The position numbers and the translations under genes were made by a program. From contig CAZOMV010000095.1 of NCBI GenBank assembly GCA_964580995.1, positions 1 through 22,454 on the forward strand: 22,454 nt of DNA. The letters run 5' to 3'. This DNA is from JAKJEP01 sp964580995. Its GTDB lineage: Bacteria > Planctomycetota > Phycisphaerae > Sedimentisphaerales > SM23-30. The notes beneath the pieces are model-generated. The model was not told the DNA's origin, ran no database searches, and saw nothing but the letters and a program-made list of their open reading frames with translations. Shown here piece after piece: positions 1-10,500 of this stretch. Position 1 is the stretch's first letter; the number at the start of each line of letters is the position of its first letter.

Positions 1-205
1 GCGTTTTTACGCCAAAATCAACGTTTTCCACCCCTAACTGCGGAACTTGGGCTAAGAGTTCCGGAAAATAAAATCAAAAAGAACCTCAAATCTCGATAGC
101 GGCTTCGATTCATTTTTCCAATTCCTGCGCAACGTAAGTCAAGACCTTATGGACCGTATCAAAGGCGGTGCCGGCAAAGAGTGCACCTGCCGGTTTGGGT
201 AGCCG

Positions 206-3200
206 CTACTCTATTTCGATTCCTTGCAGGATCGCCTCGTTGGCACCGGCGGCCTTCACCCGGATGGTGATCCGGCCGCTGCTATCCGGGGTTAGATCCT
301 CCGCACGGATATCGATGGATTGGCATTTCCCGCCGGCCGCCGTGAACGGATCAAAAGCGGTATAAAATACTCTGCCATTTACTTCAATATCCAGGGGACG
401 CTGACCCGCCTCTTCCAGCCACATCTCGGCGAACTTTAGACGGGCACAGTACAGGCCCGCCGGCAGAAGGAAGGAGTAGGTTATCTCCCGCCCGGTTTTG
501 GCGGTCTGATAAAGCGGATAGTCATAGATGGTCGGCGTGGCCAGAATCACTGCGCGGCTGGAAGTAAGGATTGGTCCTTCCGCCGTATCTTTTTCCCATA
601 TGGCACTGTTCCAATCTACGAAGGCATCGCCGCCGCAGTTGATTCGCACCACCGGTTTTCTCTGCGGCAGGATCTCAATCGCTTTGATGAGAGGTTCGTC
701 CGTAGTTTGCCGCGGTTCCCAACCGCCCGCAAATCGCAACGTAATGGCGCCCTCCCTACCCGGCACTACATTACTCATAACCCGTTCGAAAGCCTTGTTC
801 GCACCTCGGGCGGCCTGCACAATATCATAATTGAGAAGTTCCCGGGCGCCATTCACATACAGATTAAACGGCCTTTCGAAAGCCCATTTTTTTTCGGTTT
901 CCGCGAATTTGAGGCGGATGGTATATAAGCCAGTTGGAACGGGGATATCATAGGAAAAGTCCTTTCCCTGCCGGCCGTGCGCATAAAGTTCAACGTCGTT
1001 TGCAGCCGGCAGCGCACCTTCCATCTCATTGCGATTTGAGGAAACGGCTTTCCCTCCCTTATACAAGGTATCGGCAGACCAGATATTTCCCGCTGAGTCA
1101 AGGTAGTCCTTTTTCGAGCCGCAGAGAATCCGTACGGTTGCCCCGCCCATGTCTGGCTGGCCATCCTGATACTGGATGACGGGCATCCAGGCCAGTACGC
1201 CGTCATCTTCGGTAAGGGCTTTATCAAGAATAAACCGGACCTTGTCGCCCTCTTGCACGTCCCGCTCCAGGATGTGGGTGGCGCCCACCAGATCGCCGCC
1301 CGGTATCTCCGCCCAACCCGATGCGGGCCAGACCGATTCGGAGTTGAGCAGAATCTTTACCTTCATGGGAGAACTTTTGGCCCGGCTGTAGTAGTCACGG
1401 AAGGCCCTGCCGAACATACGGATTTTTCCCGGACGGGGCGCTGTCCAGGTGCGAACGCTGGCCAGTTCCGGTGTGGAGGTCTGCCAGCCCCGGCTTATCT
1501 TAGCCAGCGGCTTGCCTTGAGACTCTTCGGGCTTGCCGGACATCCACACGCCGGTCAGCCCGCCCGGCTGGAGGCAATTGCCGCCATATTCCAAGGCCCG
1601 CGTTCCCTGATGAGGCACAATCACCATCGGTTGGTAGTTGGTAAAATCACGGGTTACTTCCGCCAGCCAGCCTTCCCGGTTCGGTTCATCGAATTGGCCG
1701 CCCAAAACCGCATAGGTTAAAGGCTCACCCTCGATGGCGGCAGCCTCTTGCCAGTTGCTGGCGTTGCCGTCACCGTCAATGGTTCGTACCGCATAAGCGG
1801 CGTTTACGTTGTAATCCATAGTGCGATCAAAATAGAACAAGCCCTTGGCGGCCCGGCCGATTACCTTCCCATCCCGCGCGATTTCATAATAGCTGATCCA
1901 GTTGTTGTCCGTTCCCGCTGCCCAGTAGATCCCGATTCCTGAGTAGCCCAGATTGACTTCGTATCGCTTGAGTACCCGACCGGGAGGCGCCGGTTCGGTT
2001 TCATCACTCTGATTCCCCGGTAGATTCGGCAATCCCAGATAGATGACATCGGCGGGTTTCTGGCGTTTGAGATAAATCCCGCGGGTCATTAAGTCGTCCC
2101 CGCTGCGAGTGGTTATGTTCACCGAATTTTCAAATCCGATGGTGTATTTCTGCTTCTTGATAAGGCCCTGGGGATAGATGGTTATCGATTGATCCGCTCG
2201 ATGTTTCAAGATAATGCACGAGCGTTTGCGGTCATGACTGATCCGCTGAAAATAGTAAATCGGATTATCTCCTTCCACCTTCGGGCGTTCCACAAAGCTC
2301 CAGCGGCCGGCGACGGCCTGGCTGACCAGGTAGCGATAGATCTCGGCATTGCGGCGGACCGCTTCCCGGTCATAGCTATGATTGGCGTCGGGCCAGGGGC
2401 GCAGGGAATCGTATAGATCGCTGGTCTGGGCAGCCGGAGAAACCAGCATGTGATATAAATCGTTATGCCGGCGCTGGGCGGCATCATAGGAATGCGTCAT
2501 AAAGGCCCACGTCAAGGAGCCGCATAACTGATTCCGGCCGGTATCCGGCGGAAAGACTCCCATCGCTCCCCACATGGTCACAATATCCACCCATTTGTCA
2601 GGGGTATCCAGCAGAGAGGCGTAATAGTTAATCTCATCGCTGCGGCCATAATCGGCGAAGTAATTGATCGTGGAAAGCCGCTGAATATCGAAAGTATGGG
2701 CATAGGTCCCGCCAAAGGCACAGGTATGGTAGGCACAACGCGGATGTCGAACGAGCCATCCTTCCACCATCTGTTTCCAACGACGTTCCACATCATAGCT
2801 GGGAAAGCTCACGCTATCGGTTCGCCATTCAAAGTTGCCCCAGCTTCCTACATAGTTCGAGAGCTGACCGATATCGGCATTCCCGGCAATCCAGAGTGTC
2901 CAATCCATATTATGTTTTTCCAGTACGTGCAGCAAAGAAGAGAAATCGGGAGCATCCCGGGGCTTCCAGAAGTCCGGGGCGGCTGTACCCGGCGTCGGTT
3001 CCACCGTGGTCCAGCCGGCATCGTCCCAAAGCATGTCATGTCCCGTATCCCGGGCATTCTCCACGCCCTGCATGCCGCTGCCCGCCAGCCGGCCTGTAAA
3101 CTGATCCTGCAGGCACAGGCCGCTCATAAACCACTCGCTGCCCCAGCGCGTTTTGGCGTAATGATCGTAATTAGTAAGATCCCACAGGTATTCGTACTGC

Positions 3201-4612
3201 CAGTTGTAAACATGGCGGCTCATATCATCCAGGGTATTTTCAAATACTCCCAGCACCACCGATGGGAGCGATAGGTTTCCCCCGGGCGGCAATTGACAGG
3301 AGGCCAGATCGGTTACACTCGCGCTCAATTCCACCATCCGGCCATCCGGGCTGGCTGCCTGGAGGCCCCATCGTCCGATATATTCCAGGGATACGAATAT
3401 ACCGCCCCGATCCCCGGCGGTAAGAGCCATCCAGGGCAGTAGAGGGGCGGTGGCCGAGCCATTCAACATCTGTTGATAGCCGGCGGCGATTTGCTCTTGC
3501 ATCAGGCTGACCGATCCATAGTTGGTCATCCAGTAAAAAGTACCGGGATGGTCCGCGGTAGCCACCTTCAGAAGGATTGGTTTACATTCGGGTAAGGCGA
3601 TGCTGTTTTCAGAGGTATTGATCAGGAAGGTATCCAGCCGCACAATCGGTGTTCCGGGGAACGCAGTTAGATGGACTTCCATGTCACAGCCTTCGTTAGT
3701 AAGAATAAACCTCAGCCGAACCGCCGGTCTGCCTCCCACGTTGACTTGTGCCGTTTCCACATCCTGGAGGGTCCGGACATTCGCAAAGGAAACCGACTGT
3801 TCCGTTTCCTGTTTAGGCTGGATCCGGATGACACTCAGATCAACGGTGCCGCCGCAATTGGCATTTTTCGCCGTACCACGGAGTGTTACAGTACCATCCC
3901 TGGGAGCTATCCACACCCGCAAAGCGTTAAAACTATCCGAAGGGTGCAGATAGGTCCCGTTGACATGCGGACAGTTGCCCGGGGCCAAAAACGAAGAGGA
4001 AGGGCTGGGCATGCGAATCATACCAAGGGGAACCAGTGCTTCCGCCGTGTCCATTTCCCGAATACAACCCTTCATCGGTGAAAAGAGGCAGTATTTCCAG
4101 ATCGGCCCCTGCCCCAATTCCTGATCAGCTACAGATACATATTCTTCTCCGTCCGAATATTTCACACTCGTGATCCACTCCGTTTCGTCGCAGGAATAAC
4201 CACCCGCCGCCCCCACGGCAAAACCGATCCAGTCTCCCTTTTTTACCGAAAGCGGCTTCTCCTCCATATCCATTGAGGCTGTCTCCTTGCCGGAGATACG
4301 TTTCTGCCAGAGTTCTTCGATGTCATACACCGAAGGGCAGAAATCCTGGCCGAAATCGAAAAACGGCTGAGTACCATTCGATACCAATTCTGGTTCACCG
4401 GGAAGTGTCTTGTTCGTCAGACTCTTCAAAATGATTCCGGCCTCTGATTTCTCCAGTCGCAGCTCTATCAGGGAGGTGCCAATACTATATATACCCTGGG
4501 ATTTGTCGGCGGAGGCATAGGCGTCGGCACAGGTGGTTTTGCCCGATCCCAGCGGCAGAAAAAAGGAAAGGTGCAACACGGATACGGTGATAATGGTTTT
4601 AAAACTACACAT
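206..4612 (-). CDS. Secreted modular GH36-like glycosidase with FN3 and two malectin-like domains
   Basis: A 1468-residue exported protein. The N-terminus is a signal peptide (hydrophobic core about 8-22, likely cleavage near residue 33 after ADAYA). Residues about 227-264 look like an NPCBM/jelly-roll segment (VWIAPRDGTVTLRG). A beta-sandwich follows, then a TIM-barrel region about 500-760 with the motif LWDDAGW near residue 530, which resembles the clan GH-D alpha-galactosidase type (GH36/GH27). After it come an FN3-like domain (about 874-956), a second NPCBM-like beta region (about 1050-1150) and two malectin-like domains starting near 1161 (VRILCGS) and 1322 (VRINCGG). It probably removes alpha-linked sugars from a polysaccharide outside the cytoplasm. 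The exact GH family and substrate are inferred, and the catalytic aspartates were not assigned. The ATG is preceded by AGAAAGGA at a rather long spacing of 11. It is the last gene of the leftward operon, 90 nt after the dehydrogenase. Confidence 0.8.
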   Translation of the reverse strand: MCSFKTIITVSVLHLSFFLPLGSGKTTCADAYASADKSQGIYSIGTSLIELRLEKSEAGIILKSLTNKTLPGEPELVSNGTQPFFDFGQDFCPSVYDIEELWQKRISGKETASMDMEEKPLSVKKGDWIGFAVGAAGGYSCDETEWITSVKYSDGEEYVSVADQELGQGPIWKYCLFSPMKGCIREMDTAEALVPLGMIRMPSPSSSFLAPGNCPHVNGTYLHPSDSFNALRVWIAPRDGTVTLRGTAKNANCGGTVDLSVIRIQPKQETEQSVSFANVRTLQDVETAQVNVGGRPAVRLRFILTNEGCDMEVHLTAFPGTPIVRLDTFLINTSENSIALPECKPILLKVATADHPGTFYWMTNYGSVSLMQEQIAAGYQQMLNGSATAPLLPWMALTAGDRGGIFVSLEYIGRWGLQAASPDGRMVELSASVTDLASCQLPPGGNLSLPSVVLGVFENTLDDMSRHVYNWQYEYLWDLTNYDHYAKTRWGSEWFMSGLCLQDQFTGRLAGSGMQGVENARDTGHDMLWDDAGWTTVEPTPGTAAPDFWKPRDAPDFSSLLHVLEKHNMDWTLWIAGNADIGQLSNYVGSWGNFEWRTDSVSFPSYDVERRWKQMVEGWLVRHPRCAYHTCAFGGTYAHTFDIQRLSTINYFADYGRSDEINYYASLLDTPDKWVDIVTMWGAMGVFPPDTGRNQLCGSLTWAFMTHSYDAAQRRHNDLYHMLVSPAAQTSDLYDSLRPWPDANHSYDREAVRRNAEIYRYLVSQAVAGRWSFVERPKVEGDNPIYYFQRISHDRKRSCIILKHRADQSITIYPQGLIKKQKYTIGFENSVNITTRSGDDLMTRGIYLKRQKPADVIYLGLPNLPGNQSDETEPAPPGRVLKRYEVNLGYSGIGIYWAAGTDNNWISYYEIARDGKVIGRAAKGLFYFDRTMDYNVNAAYAVRTIDGDGNASNWQEAAAIEGEPLTYAVLGGQFDEPNREGWLAEVTRDFTNYQPMVIVPHQGTRALEYGGNCLQPGGLTGVWMSGKPEESQGKPLAKISRGWQTSTPELASVRTWTAPRPGKIRMFGRAFRDYYSRAKSSPMKVKILLNSESVWPASGWAEIPGGDLVGATHILERDVQEGDKVRFILDKALTEDDGVLAWMPVIQYQDGQPDMGGATVRILCGSKKDYLDSAGNIWSADTLYKGGKAVSSNRNEMEGALPAANDVELYAHGRQGKDFSYDIPVPTGLYTIRLKFAETEKKWAFERPFNLYVNGARELLNYDIVQAARGANKAFERVMSNVVPGREGAITLRFAGGWEPRQTTDEPLIKAIEILPQRKPVVRINCGGDAFVDWNSAIWEKDTAEGPILTSSRAVILATPTIYDYPLYQTAKTGREITYSFLLPAGLYCARLKFAEMWLEEAGQRPLDIEVNGRVFYTAFDPFTAAGGKCQSIDIRAEDLTPDSSGRITIRVKAAGANEAILQGIEIE

Positions 4613-4702
4613 GATGAATTGGTTCCTTTCTCTGGAATTTCACGGCAAATATTGTATAAAAAGGTGTTCGGCGGCAAAACGGAAAAATTCCTGCTTTCCG
4701 GT

Positions 4703-6040
4703 TTAACGCAGCATGGAAGCGGAAAAACCGCCATCGACATTAATGACCAGCCCCGTTGATTTTCGCAGATCCGGCCCCACTAGTACGGAAACCGCCGCGG
4801 CGATATCTTCCGGCAGGATTTCTTTTTTCAGCAAAGTCCGCTGTGCGTAGAACGTTCCGAGTTCGTCTTCTTTCACGCCATAGGTTCTGGCTCTATCCGC
4901 TCCCCAGCCATGGGAAAAAATCCCTGAATTTTGTACCACCGCATCCGGATTCACCACATTTACCCGTATCTGACCATCCGCTAATTCCACCGCTGCCAGC
5001 CGGGCCTGGTGGAGTTGAGCGGCTTTGGCGGTACCATAGGCAAGGTTGTTGGCACCGGCGTAGAGAGCATTTTTACTGACGATATAAACGATATCTCCGC
5101 CCAATCCCTGCTTGCGCATAATTTGAGCGGCCTGCCGGGTACATAGATAACTTCCACGCGGCATAATATTATTCTGCCGATCATAGTCTTGGGGAGAAGT
5201 CTCTTCTATCGAGCGGCTCAAGGCTACCCCGGCATTGTTGACCAGGATATCCAGCCCTGCCCAGTGGCAACAGACCTCTTCAAAGGCTCGCTCCACGGAT
5301 TCCGGATCCGTAACGTCACAAAACAGGGCATAAATAGTATCTTCCCCATATTCACCGGCCAGAACCTGCCGTACCTCTTTCATTTTTTCCCGGTCAATAT
5401 CCGCGATAACCACACAGGCGCCTTCCGCCAAAAGCCGACGAGCGGTCGCCAGGCCGATCCCGCTGGCGCCGCCGGTAATCAGTGATATTTTCCCCAACAA
5501 CGGTTTGCTTTGATTTACAGTTTTCGGTTCATAAACGCGTGATATATCCTGCAGAATCTTCTCTATTCTGTTGTCGGAGGAAGTACCGACCAGATCCTTA
5601 ACGCTCCCGCAAACAATCTTGCTGACACAATGAGCGGTTTGGGCATCCTTTCCAAAACTAAAAATGCCGATCGAGGGGATACAAACAATGAGGGGATGCG
5701 GAATTCCTCTAGGAGAGGAAACAAGGCTTGAACCGCAGGAAAAAGAGTTATATTTTTGCCGGTATTCCTGGATACCAGCCTGAAGTTTCTGTTCGGTATC
5801 TTTTCTGTTATAATCCGACGATAACTCCACTGAAACGGGACAAATACCAAGTTTCAGAATGCTTTCCGGATAGTCGGCTCCGCTTTTGGCCCGCAGACTG
5901 GTATCTGCATATTCCAGAAAGGCAATAGCTTCCTTCGAATCGTTCCAAAATCCAACCACATGCTGCGGCTGGGAACACAGTCCCCGAATCCAGGGGGCAA
6001 GGTTCGCGATCCAATTTTTTATTTCCTGAGGAGTATCCAT
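4703..6040 (-). CDS. SDR dehydrogenase derived from RhaEW, aldolase active-site half missing
   Basis: A 445-residue protein. Residues 180-445 form a short-chain dehydrogenase: cofactor motif TGGASGIG (189-196), NNAG (268-271), catalytic S322, Y335 and K339 (YGTAK). They resemble the C-terminal half of the bifunctional rhamnulose-1-phosphate aldolase/lactaldehyde dehydrogenase (RhaEW, Bacillus YuxG type, about 690 residues). Residues about 10-150 match the middle of that protein (APWIRG; FWNDSKEAIAFL; IPSIGIFSFGK), the part after the aldolase active site. The first roughly 260 residues of the family, with the metal-binding histidines of the class II aldolase, are absent. The start at 6040 is the ATG behind a strong Shine-Dalgarno; an upstream in-frame TTG at 6067 is less likely. 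It should oxidise an aldehyde such as L-lactaldehyde with NAD, but aldolase activity is not expected. It sits in an operon, 66 nt after the aminotransferase. Confidence 0.85.
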   Translation of the reverse strand: MDTPQEIKNWIANLAPWIRGLCSQPQHVVGFWNDSKEAIAFLEYADTSLRAKSGADYPESILKLGICPVSVELSSDYNRKDTEQKLQAGIQEYRQKYNSFSCGSSLVSSPRGIPHPLIVCIPSIGIFSFGKDAQTAHCVSKIVCGSVKDLVGTSSDNRIEKILQDISRVYEPKTVNQSKPLLGKISLITGGASGIGLATARRLLAEGACVVIADIDREKMKEVRQVLAGEYGEDTIYALFCDVTDPESVERAFEEVCCHWAGLDILVNNAGVALSRSIEETSPQDYDRQNNIMPRGSYLCTRQAAQIMRKQGLGGDIVYIVSKNALYAGANNLAYGTAKAAQLHQARLAAVELADGQIRVNVVNPDAVVQNSGIFSHGWGADRARTYGVKEDELGTFYAQRTLLKKEILPEDIAAAVSVLVGPDLRKSTGLVINVDGGFSASMLR

Positions 6041-6047
6041 TTTTATG

Positions 6048-6058
6048 CCTCCCTTCCT
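6048..6058 (-). promoter_or_regulatory. Strong ribosome binding site of the dehydrogenase gene
   Basis: The minus strand reads AGGAAGGGAGG and ends 7 nt before the ATG at 6040. It fixes this start against the in-frame TTG at 6067, which would put the site inside the coding region. It also shows that the shortened RhaEW-like reading frame has its own proper translation start rather than being an internal fragment of a broken gene. Confidence 0.75.
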
Positions 6059-6106
6059 ATTACTCAATTCTGCCGGCCATCATGGTTAAAACCGGAGACG
6101 GGTATG

Positions 6107-7462
6107 TCATTTTACGCACTCCCGTTGACGTTTGAAAACCACGGTCAGGGAATCTTCCAGAATCGATAGAATCTCATCCGCTTCTTCCTGCGTAACAATC
6201 AGAGGGGGCTTGATTTTCAGAACCTGCTGACGCACGCCGCCCAGGCCGAATATGCAGCCTCGCGCCATCGCCTCTTTGCGAACCGCTTTGCATTCGTCCA
6301 CCAGGGGAGTGAGGTTCCGGTCTGGCTGGGCAAATTCCACCCCGATATGCAAGCCGATCTGACGGATATCCGCGATTTGCGGGAAATCGTCTTTGAGTGC
6401 CTGAACCCGTTGGGCGATATAATCACCCATCCGGCGGGTATTTTCCAGGATATGATCCCGTTCAATGATCTCCATCATTTTCAGCGACGTAACATGCGAG
6501 AGGGTGGGACTGGCAAAGGTATGTAATTCCTGTACATCGCTGCCCAGACCTTCGATCCCGTCCCGAATCACGATACAGGATAGGGGCAGACCGCCGCCCA
6601 ATCCTTTGCCGAGGACGATAATGTCCGGCTCGACGCCGAAATATTCCGCGGCGGTATAGCGGCCGATCCGGCAGAAGGTCTGGATTTCATCATAAATCAA
6701 AAGGGCGCCATGCTCATTGCAGATTTCACGGACCCGTTTCAAATAGGCAGTGGTGGCGGGAATCTGGCCGGCGCTGGCCTGGATGGGTTCCACAATCACA
6801 CCAGCGGGCGGTCCGTTAATTCCCCGTTCAATCGTGGTCCCCAGCATTTCCGCGCAGGCCACATCCGGATGCTCGTGCTGGCCGGGGATGGGCAGCCGTA
6901 ACAGATAGGGATTGGGAAAACGGGTGATGGTATTATTCAGCAGGGGCAGAAAATGGCTGCCGCCGACATATTTGCCGGCCGCTTTGGTGGAATGCCAGGA
7001 ACCCGACATGGCTCCCAGCGTGGTGCCATGATAGCTATCGTATTGGGTCAGGATGGCATGGGCCCCCGGCCGGTTCAGGATCGCCACTTTCATGGCGGAC
7101 TCGATGCTGGGGCCGCCGCCCGGGGTAAAGGAAACCCGGTTGAAGCCTTTCGGGCATTTTCTCGATATTTCACGGGCGGCGTACATCCGGGTTAACGTAT
7201 GAAGTCCCTGGTGGATATGGGTAAGGGTTTCACAATGCTCTTTAATTACCTGGTTAATTTCAGGATGAGAAAATCCCAAATACATGGCCCAGCTCTGGGA
7301 GGTACAATCGATATACCATTTCCCCTGCCTATCCTGGAGCCGGATTCCCTGGCCTCTGACGATGGTGGGCCCGGGTGTGCCTCCCCCTAACATGACATGC
7401 CTAAGGCAATCTTCTTGTTCCTGGGGAGACAGGTTATAAATTTTTTCTAATAAAGTATCCAT
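6107..7462 (-). CDS. Class III PLP-dependent aminotransferase
   Basis: A 451-residue cytoplasmic protein of normal length for class III (ornithine/GABA/diaminobutyrate type) aminotransferases. Family features are visible in order: the phosphate-binding segment GGGPSIESA (115-123), YHGTTLGA (144-151), EPIQAS (225-230), the PLP-ring aspartate in IYDEIQTF (D258, E259) and the Schiff-base lysine K286 in LGKGLGGG. TFASPTLSH (315-323) fits the subunit-interface loop. It transfers an amino group between an amino acid or amine and a keto acid or aldehyde; the true substrate cannot be read from sequence. Lying between a glycosidase and a lactaldehyde-dehydrogenase-like SDR, it may act on the aldehyde or keto product of sugar breakdown, or on an amino sugar. 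The start has AGGAG 8 nt upstream. The annotation as aminotransferase is secure, the role in this pathway is not. Confidence 0.88.
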   Translation of the reverse strand: MDTLLEKIYNLSPQEQEDCLRHVMLGGGTPGPTIVRGQGIRLQDRQGKWYIDCTSQSWAMYLGFSHPEINQVIKEHCETLTHIHQGLHTLTRMYAAREISRKCPKGFNRVSFTPGGGPSIESAMKVAILNRPGAHAILTQYDSYHGTTLGAMSGSWHSTKAAGKYVGGSHFLPLLNNTITRFPNPYLLRLPIPGQHEHPDVACAEMLGTTIERGINGPPAGVIVEPIQASAGQIPATTAYLKRVREICNEHGALLIYDEIQTFCRIGRYTAAEYFGVEPDIIVLGKGLGGGLPLSCIVIRDGIEGLGSDVQELHTFASPTLSHVTSLKMMEIIERDHILENTRRMGDYIAQRVQALKDDFPQIADIRQIGLHIGVEFAQPDRNLTPLVDECKAVRKEAMARGCIFGLGGVRQQVLKIKPPLIVTQEEADEILSILEDSLTVVFKRQRECVK

Positions 7463-7550
7463 GTAAAATTCTCCTGTTTGTAGTTTTCATTATTATCCAT
7501 TACTTATTTTCTCCATGTTCCATACACTGGTTCTCTACCTCAATTGTCTA

Positions 7551-10500
7551 TTAGGGATCCGTTACTTTGGTTAATAAAGCCTTTTGCCCGGGTTCCAGTA
7601 AAATCGATAAAGCCGTTTCACCCTGAATTACGAAATCCGAATCACTGGCTTTGGGTTGGGGAATAATATCCATTTGGGTCTTTTCGGCTACCAGGCGTAT
7701 AAGCGGCTGGTTCTGCGAATTCAATTTTACGGTAATCTTTTCTCCAGCCGGTATATGGATATCATGTTTGCGGAATCGATAGGGTGTGTCTGTTGCCAGC
7801 CATTTTTCGGCGGTTATCCAAAGCCACTGATTGTCCTGAACGTGGTTGTACCAGTTAAAAGCAACTTCCCGCCAACCTTCTGCAGATTTTTCCTCCAGAG
7901 TTAAGCTGGCCTGTCTATCCCGACACATCGTTATAGGAGAGATTGACAGGCATATCCCTATCTTGTTGAAGGGAGAAAAAGAACGGAAGGTATAAACGAA
8001 GGGTTCCTCCGTTTGAAGAGAAGAAACGGCAACCTCCGTCCGGACGGCCTTTACATGATAGTCAAAAACCGCACCGTGATAGCCAAGTCCTTCCCACTTC
8101 ATTTCCTCCAATTCGCTGGGAAGACGAGGGTGCAGCCACAATCCCTGGGCGGATAATTCCATCCCGAGATAGGCCTTCGGCTGAAAAGAGGCCAAAACCC
8201 CATTTTGCGGGAATATTTCCCGAAAACCTTCTATATCCGCCCGGTCTATCCAGGGGGGGCCGAAATGCCAGCGCCCGCGGCCCCCCGGATCCGCAAAAGT
8301 CCGTCCGCCGGTTAACCGATCCGGACTTGCGAAACGACTCAGAATCTGCTTATTGCGTTCATGCATATTGTCCACCGATAAATACTTCGCTCGCACGTAA
8401 AGATCTCGAGCGGCAATATCACAGCGTGTACCCCCATTGGAAAGTACTTCCATATAGGGAAGGGTACCAGTCACATTCAGCCATGTATGATTTTCTATCG
8501 TATTGAACGGCGGTGCGATTTCCCATATCGAATAAATATCATCCTTCCAGGTAGCACCGCCATCCGAACTCCACTGCCCGCGATCCAGCCACCAAAGAAT
8601 AGCACGCACTTGCTGGGGGGCGGGAATCCCTCGAAACGCCGCTTCCAGATTATAATAACTGAAACCATAATCGTGAATATCGCCATCCCAATCCTGGCAG
8701 GCATAGTAACGGGAAAATTCCCTGCCATTGTCCTCAATGGTATGCCAGTATTTCCGGTTATACGCCTGATCGGCCCTTTCTCGGAGTTGGCGATAGCGCT
8801 GGGCCTCTTGCGGTTTAGCTACTATCTCCGCCAGTTCCGCCATAGCAGAACAGGAGGCATTATACCACAGTCCGGCAAAGGCGTCATAACCGCCGCCCGC
8901 GGCCTCCCAATAGGAATTTTCCGTACCAACTCCGGATCGCCCCGATTTGTGATTGGGAATATTGTAATTGGGATCATTTTGATAAAAAGACAAATTTTCT
9001 CGATTTGCCCCTGTATGAAGGAAAATATAATCGAATAAGACAGTCAAGCGGTCGTATAGTGTCCCGCTCAAAAATGGCCCACTGGTTGCCTCTCCTTCCA
9101 CATAAGCGGATTCAAAATCGGTCCACCAGTACAGGCTGGAACCGAAATAGCGGCCCTTAACACTTTTTTCATCCAGTACTTCAATATAATATTTCCCGGC
9201 GGACATCGGTTCGGGAAGGGGAAAGGCTACCATTTCATCCTGTTGGCCGGGTTCCAGAATAAAACTTTTTTGGGCTAAGATTTTCCCTTGGGGTTTGTCC
9301 CGAAATAGAATCCTGCCTTTTGCCGGTTCCCCGCCTAGGAGGCCCAGGCGGACCATAATTTTTGTGAAAGTATTTTTGGCAGTAAAGGTCTGCCCTAGGG
9401 TAAAAACGGTCTCCGGTTTTTGGTTATCCAGCCGTACATCTCCGGCGGACAAGACGAAATCATAATCCTTTGCCTTTTCGCCGCAAATCGGCTGCGATTC
9501 CGCACCATCCGTGGATACCCATCTGGCCCGTCGTGACAGAAGAAAAGACCGATCCCCGGTTGCCAGTACATAGGTTGCTATTTGCTGAATCCACTGCGGT
9601 CCCAGATGGATCATGCGCATATCCCAGCAAGCATTATTTTCGGGAACATTCAGTAATCCGCCGGCACCGTAATCGGGATATTGCTCCCAGGCAAACAGCA
9701 ATCCGAAGTGTCCGAAACGGTCATAGCCGATATTGCCCATATACTTCAAAAGTTTTTCGCGCAGCCGGCCCAGATACCAGGAACGGGGATGGTCCAGATG
9801 ATGGGTTTCCACCGCCCCCAGGCCCCATTCTCCCATGGCCATCACATCATCATACCAGTAAATCCCCATTTGCATCAGTTCGGTGGCTAATTTGCCGGCC
9901 GATATGGATTTATTGGTTAACTCATGGGTCACCAAAAAATCGGGAATAAAGGAAACACGCGGGAAGCTGTGCGGTGTAAGCGAGGATGGCAGAGACCCTT
10001 GGGGTAAAACTTCCAACGTAATTGGCTTGTCTGAGGGAAGAACAGCCTTGAGACGAAGAAAATCTTCTCCGATTTCATACGTAATGGTTTTTACTTGAGG
10101 AATGGTTAATCGGAGATCATAATTTTGCCGGTCTTCACTAAATAGTACCAATTCCCCTCCGTTATTGACATTCAGACTTTGATGGTAAGGTCCCAGCGGC
10201 AGCCTTTTGAAATGTTCCATGAAGACGACCTGGCCGGCACTCGTTATCAATTTCCGAAAAGGCAGACACAAGTGGATGGCGAGGGCCGTATCTTTTTCGG
10301 AGGGGTAATTGAGGTTTAGATCGGCGTCATAGTACCCGGAGCGAAAAAAGGGGATATCCCATATAAACCGATCCTTCGGGTTTTCCATGATTAATTTTCT
10401 GTCTTCCAGTCGGATGGATCCCCAACCTTGCAAGCGGCCATTGCCAGCGATGGTTTCCGGGCCATACTTACCGGTACCGCCGGCATCCAAACGCAAGGAA

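Noticed and set aside
110..205. After the TAG stop of the GH36-like gene (206-208), the same minus-strand frame stays open for 31 codons to a TGA at 110-112, with a helix-like tail (TAFDTVHKVLTYVAQELEK).
   Set aside because: An open run of 31 codons is expected by chance about one time in five, and the malectin-like domain already ends naturally at ILQGIEIE. No readthrough signal was seen.
2696..3274. A 192-codon forward-strand ORF inside the GH36-like gene.
   Set aside because: It is antisense to a domain-bearing coding region, has no recognisable domain, and looks like a shadow frame.
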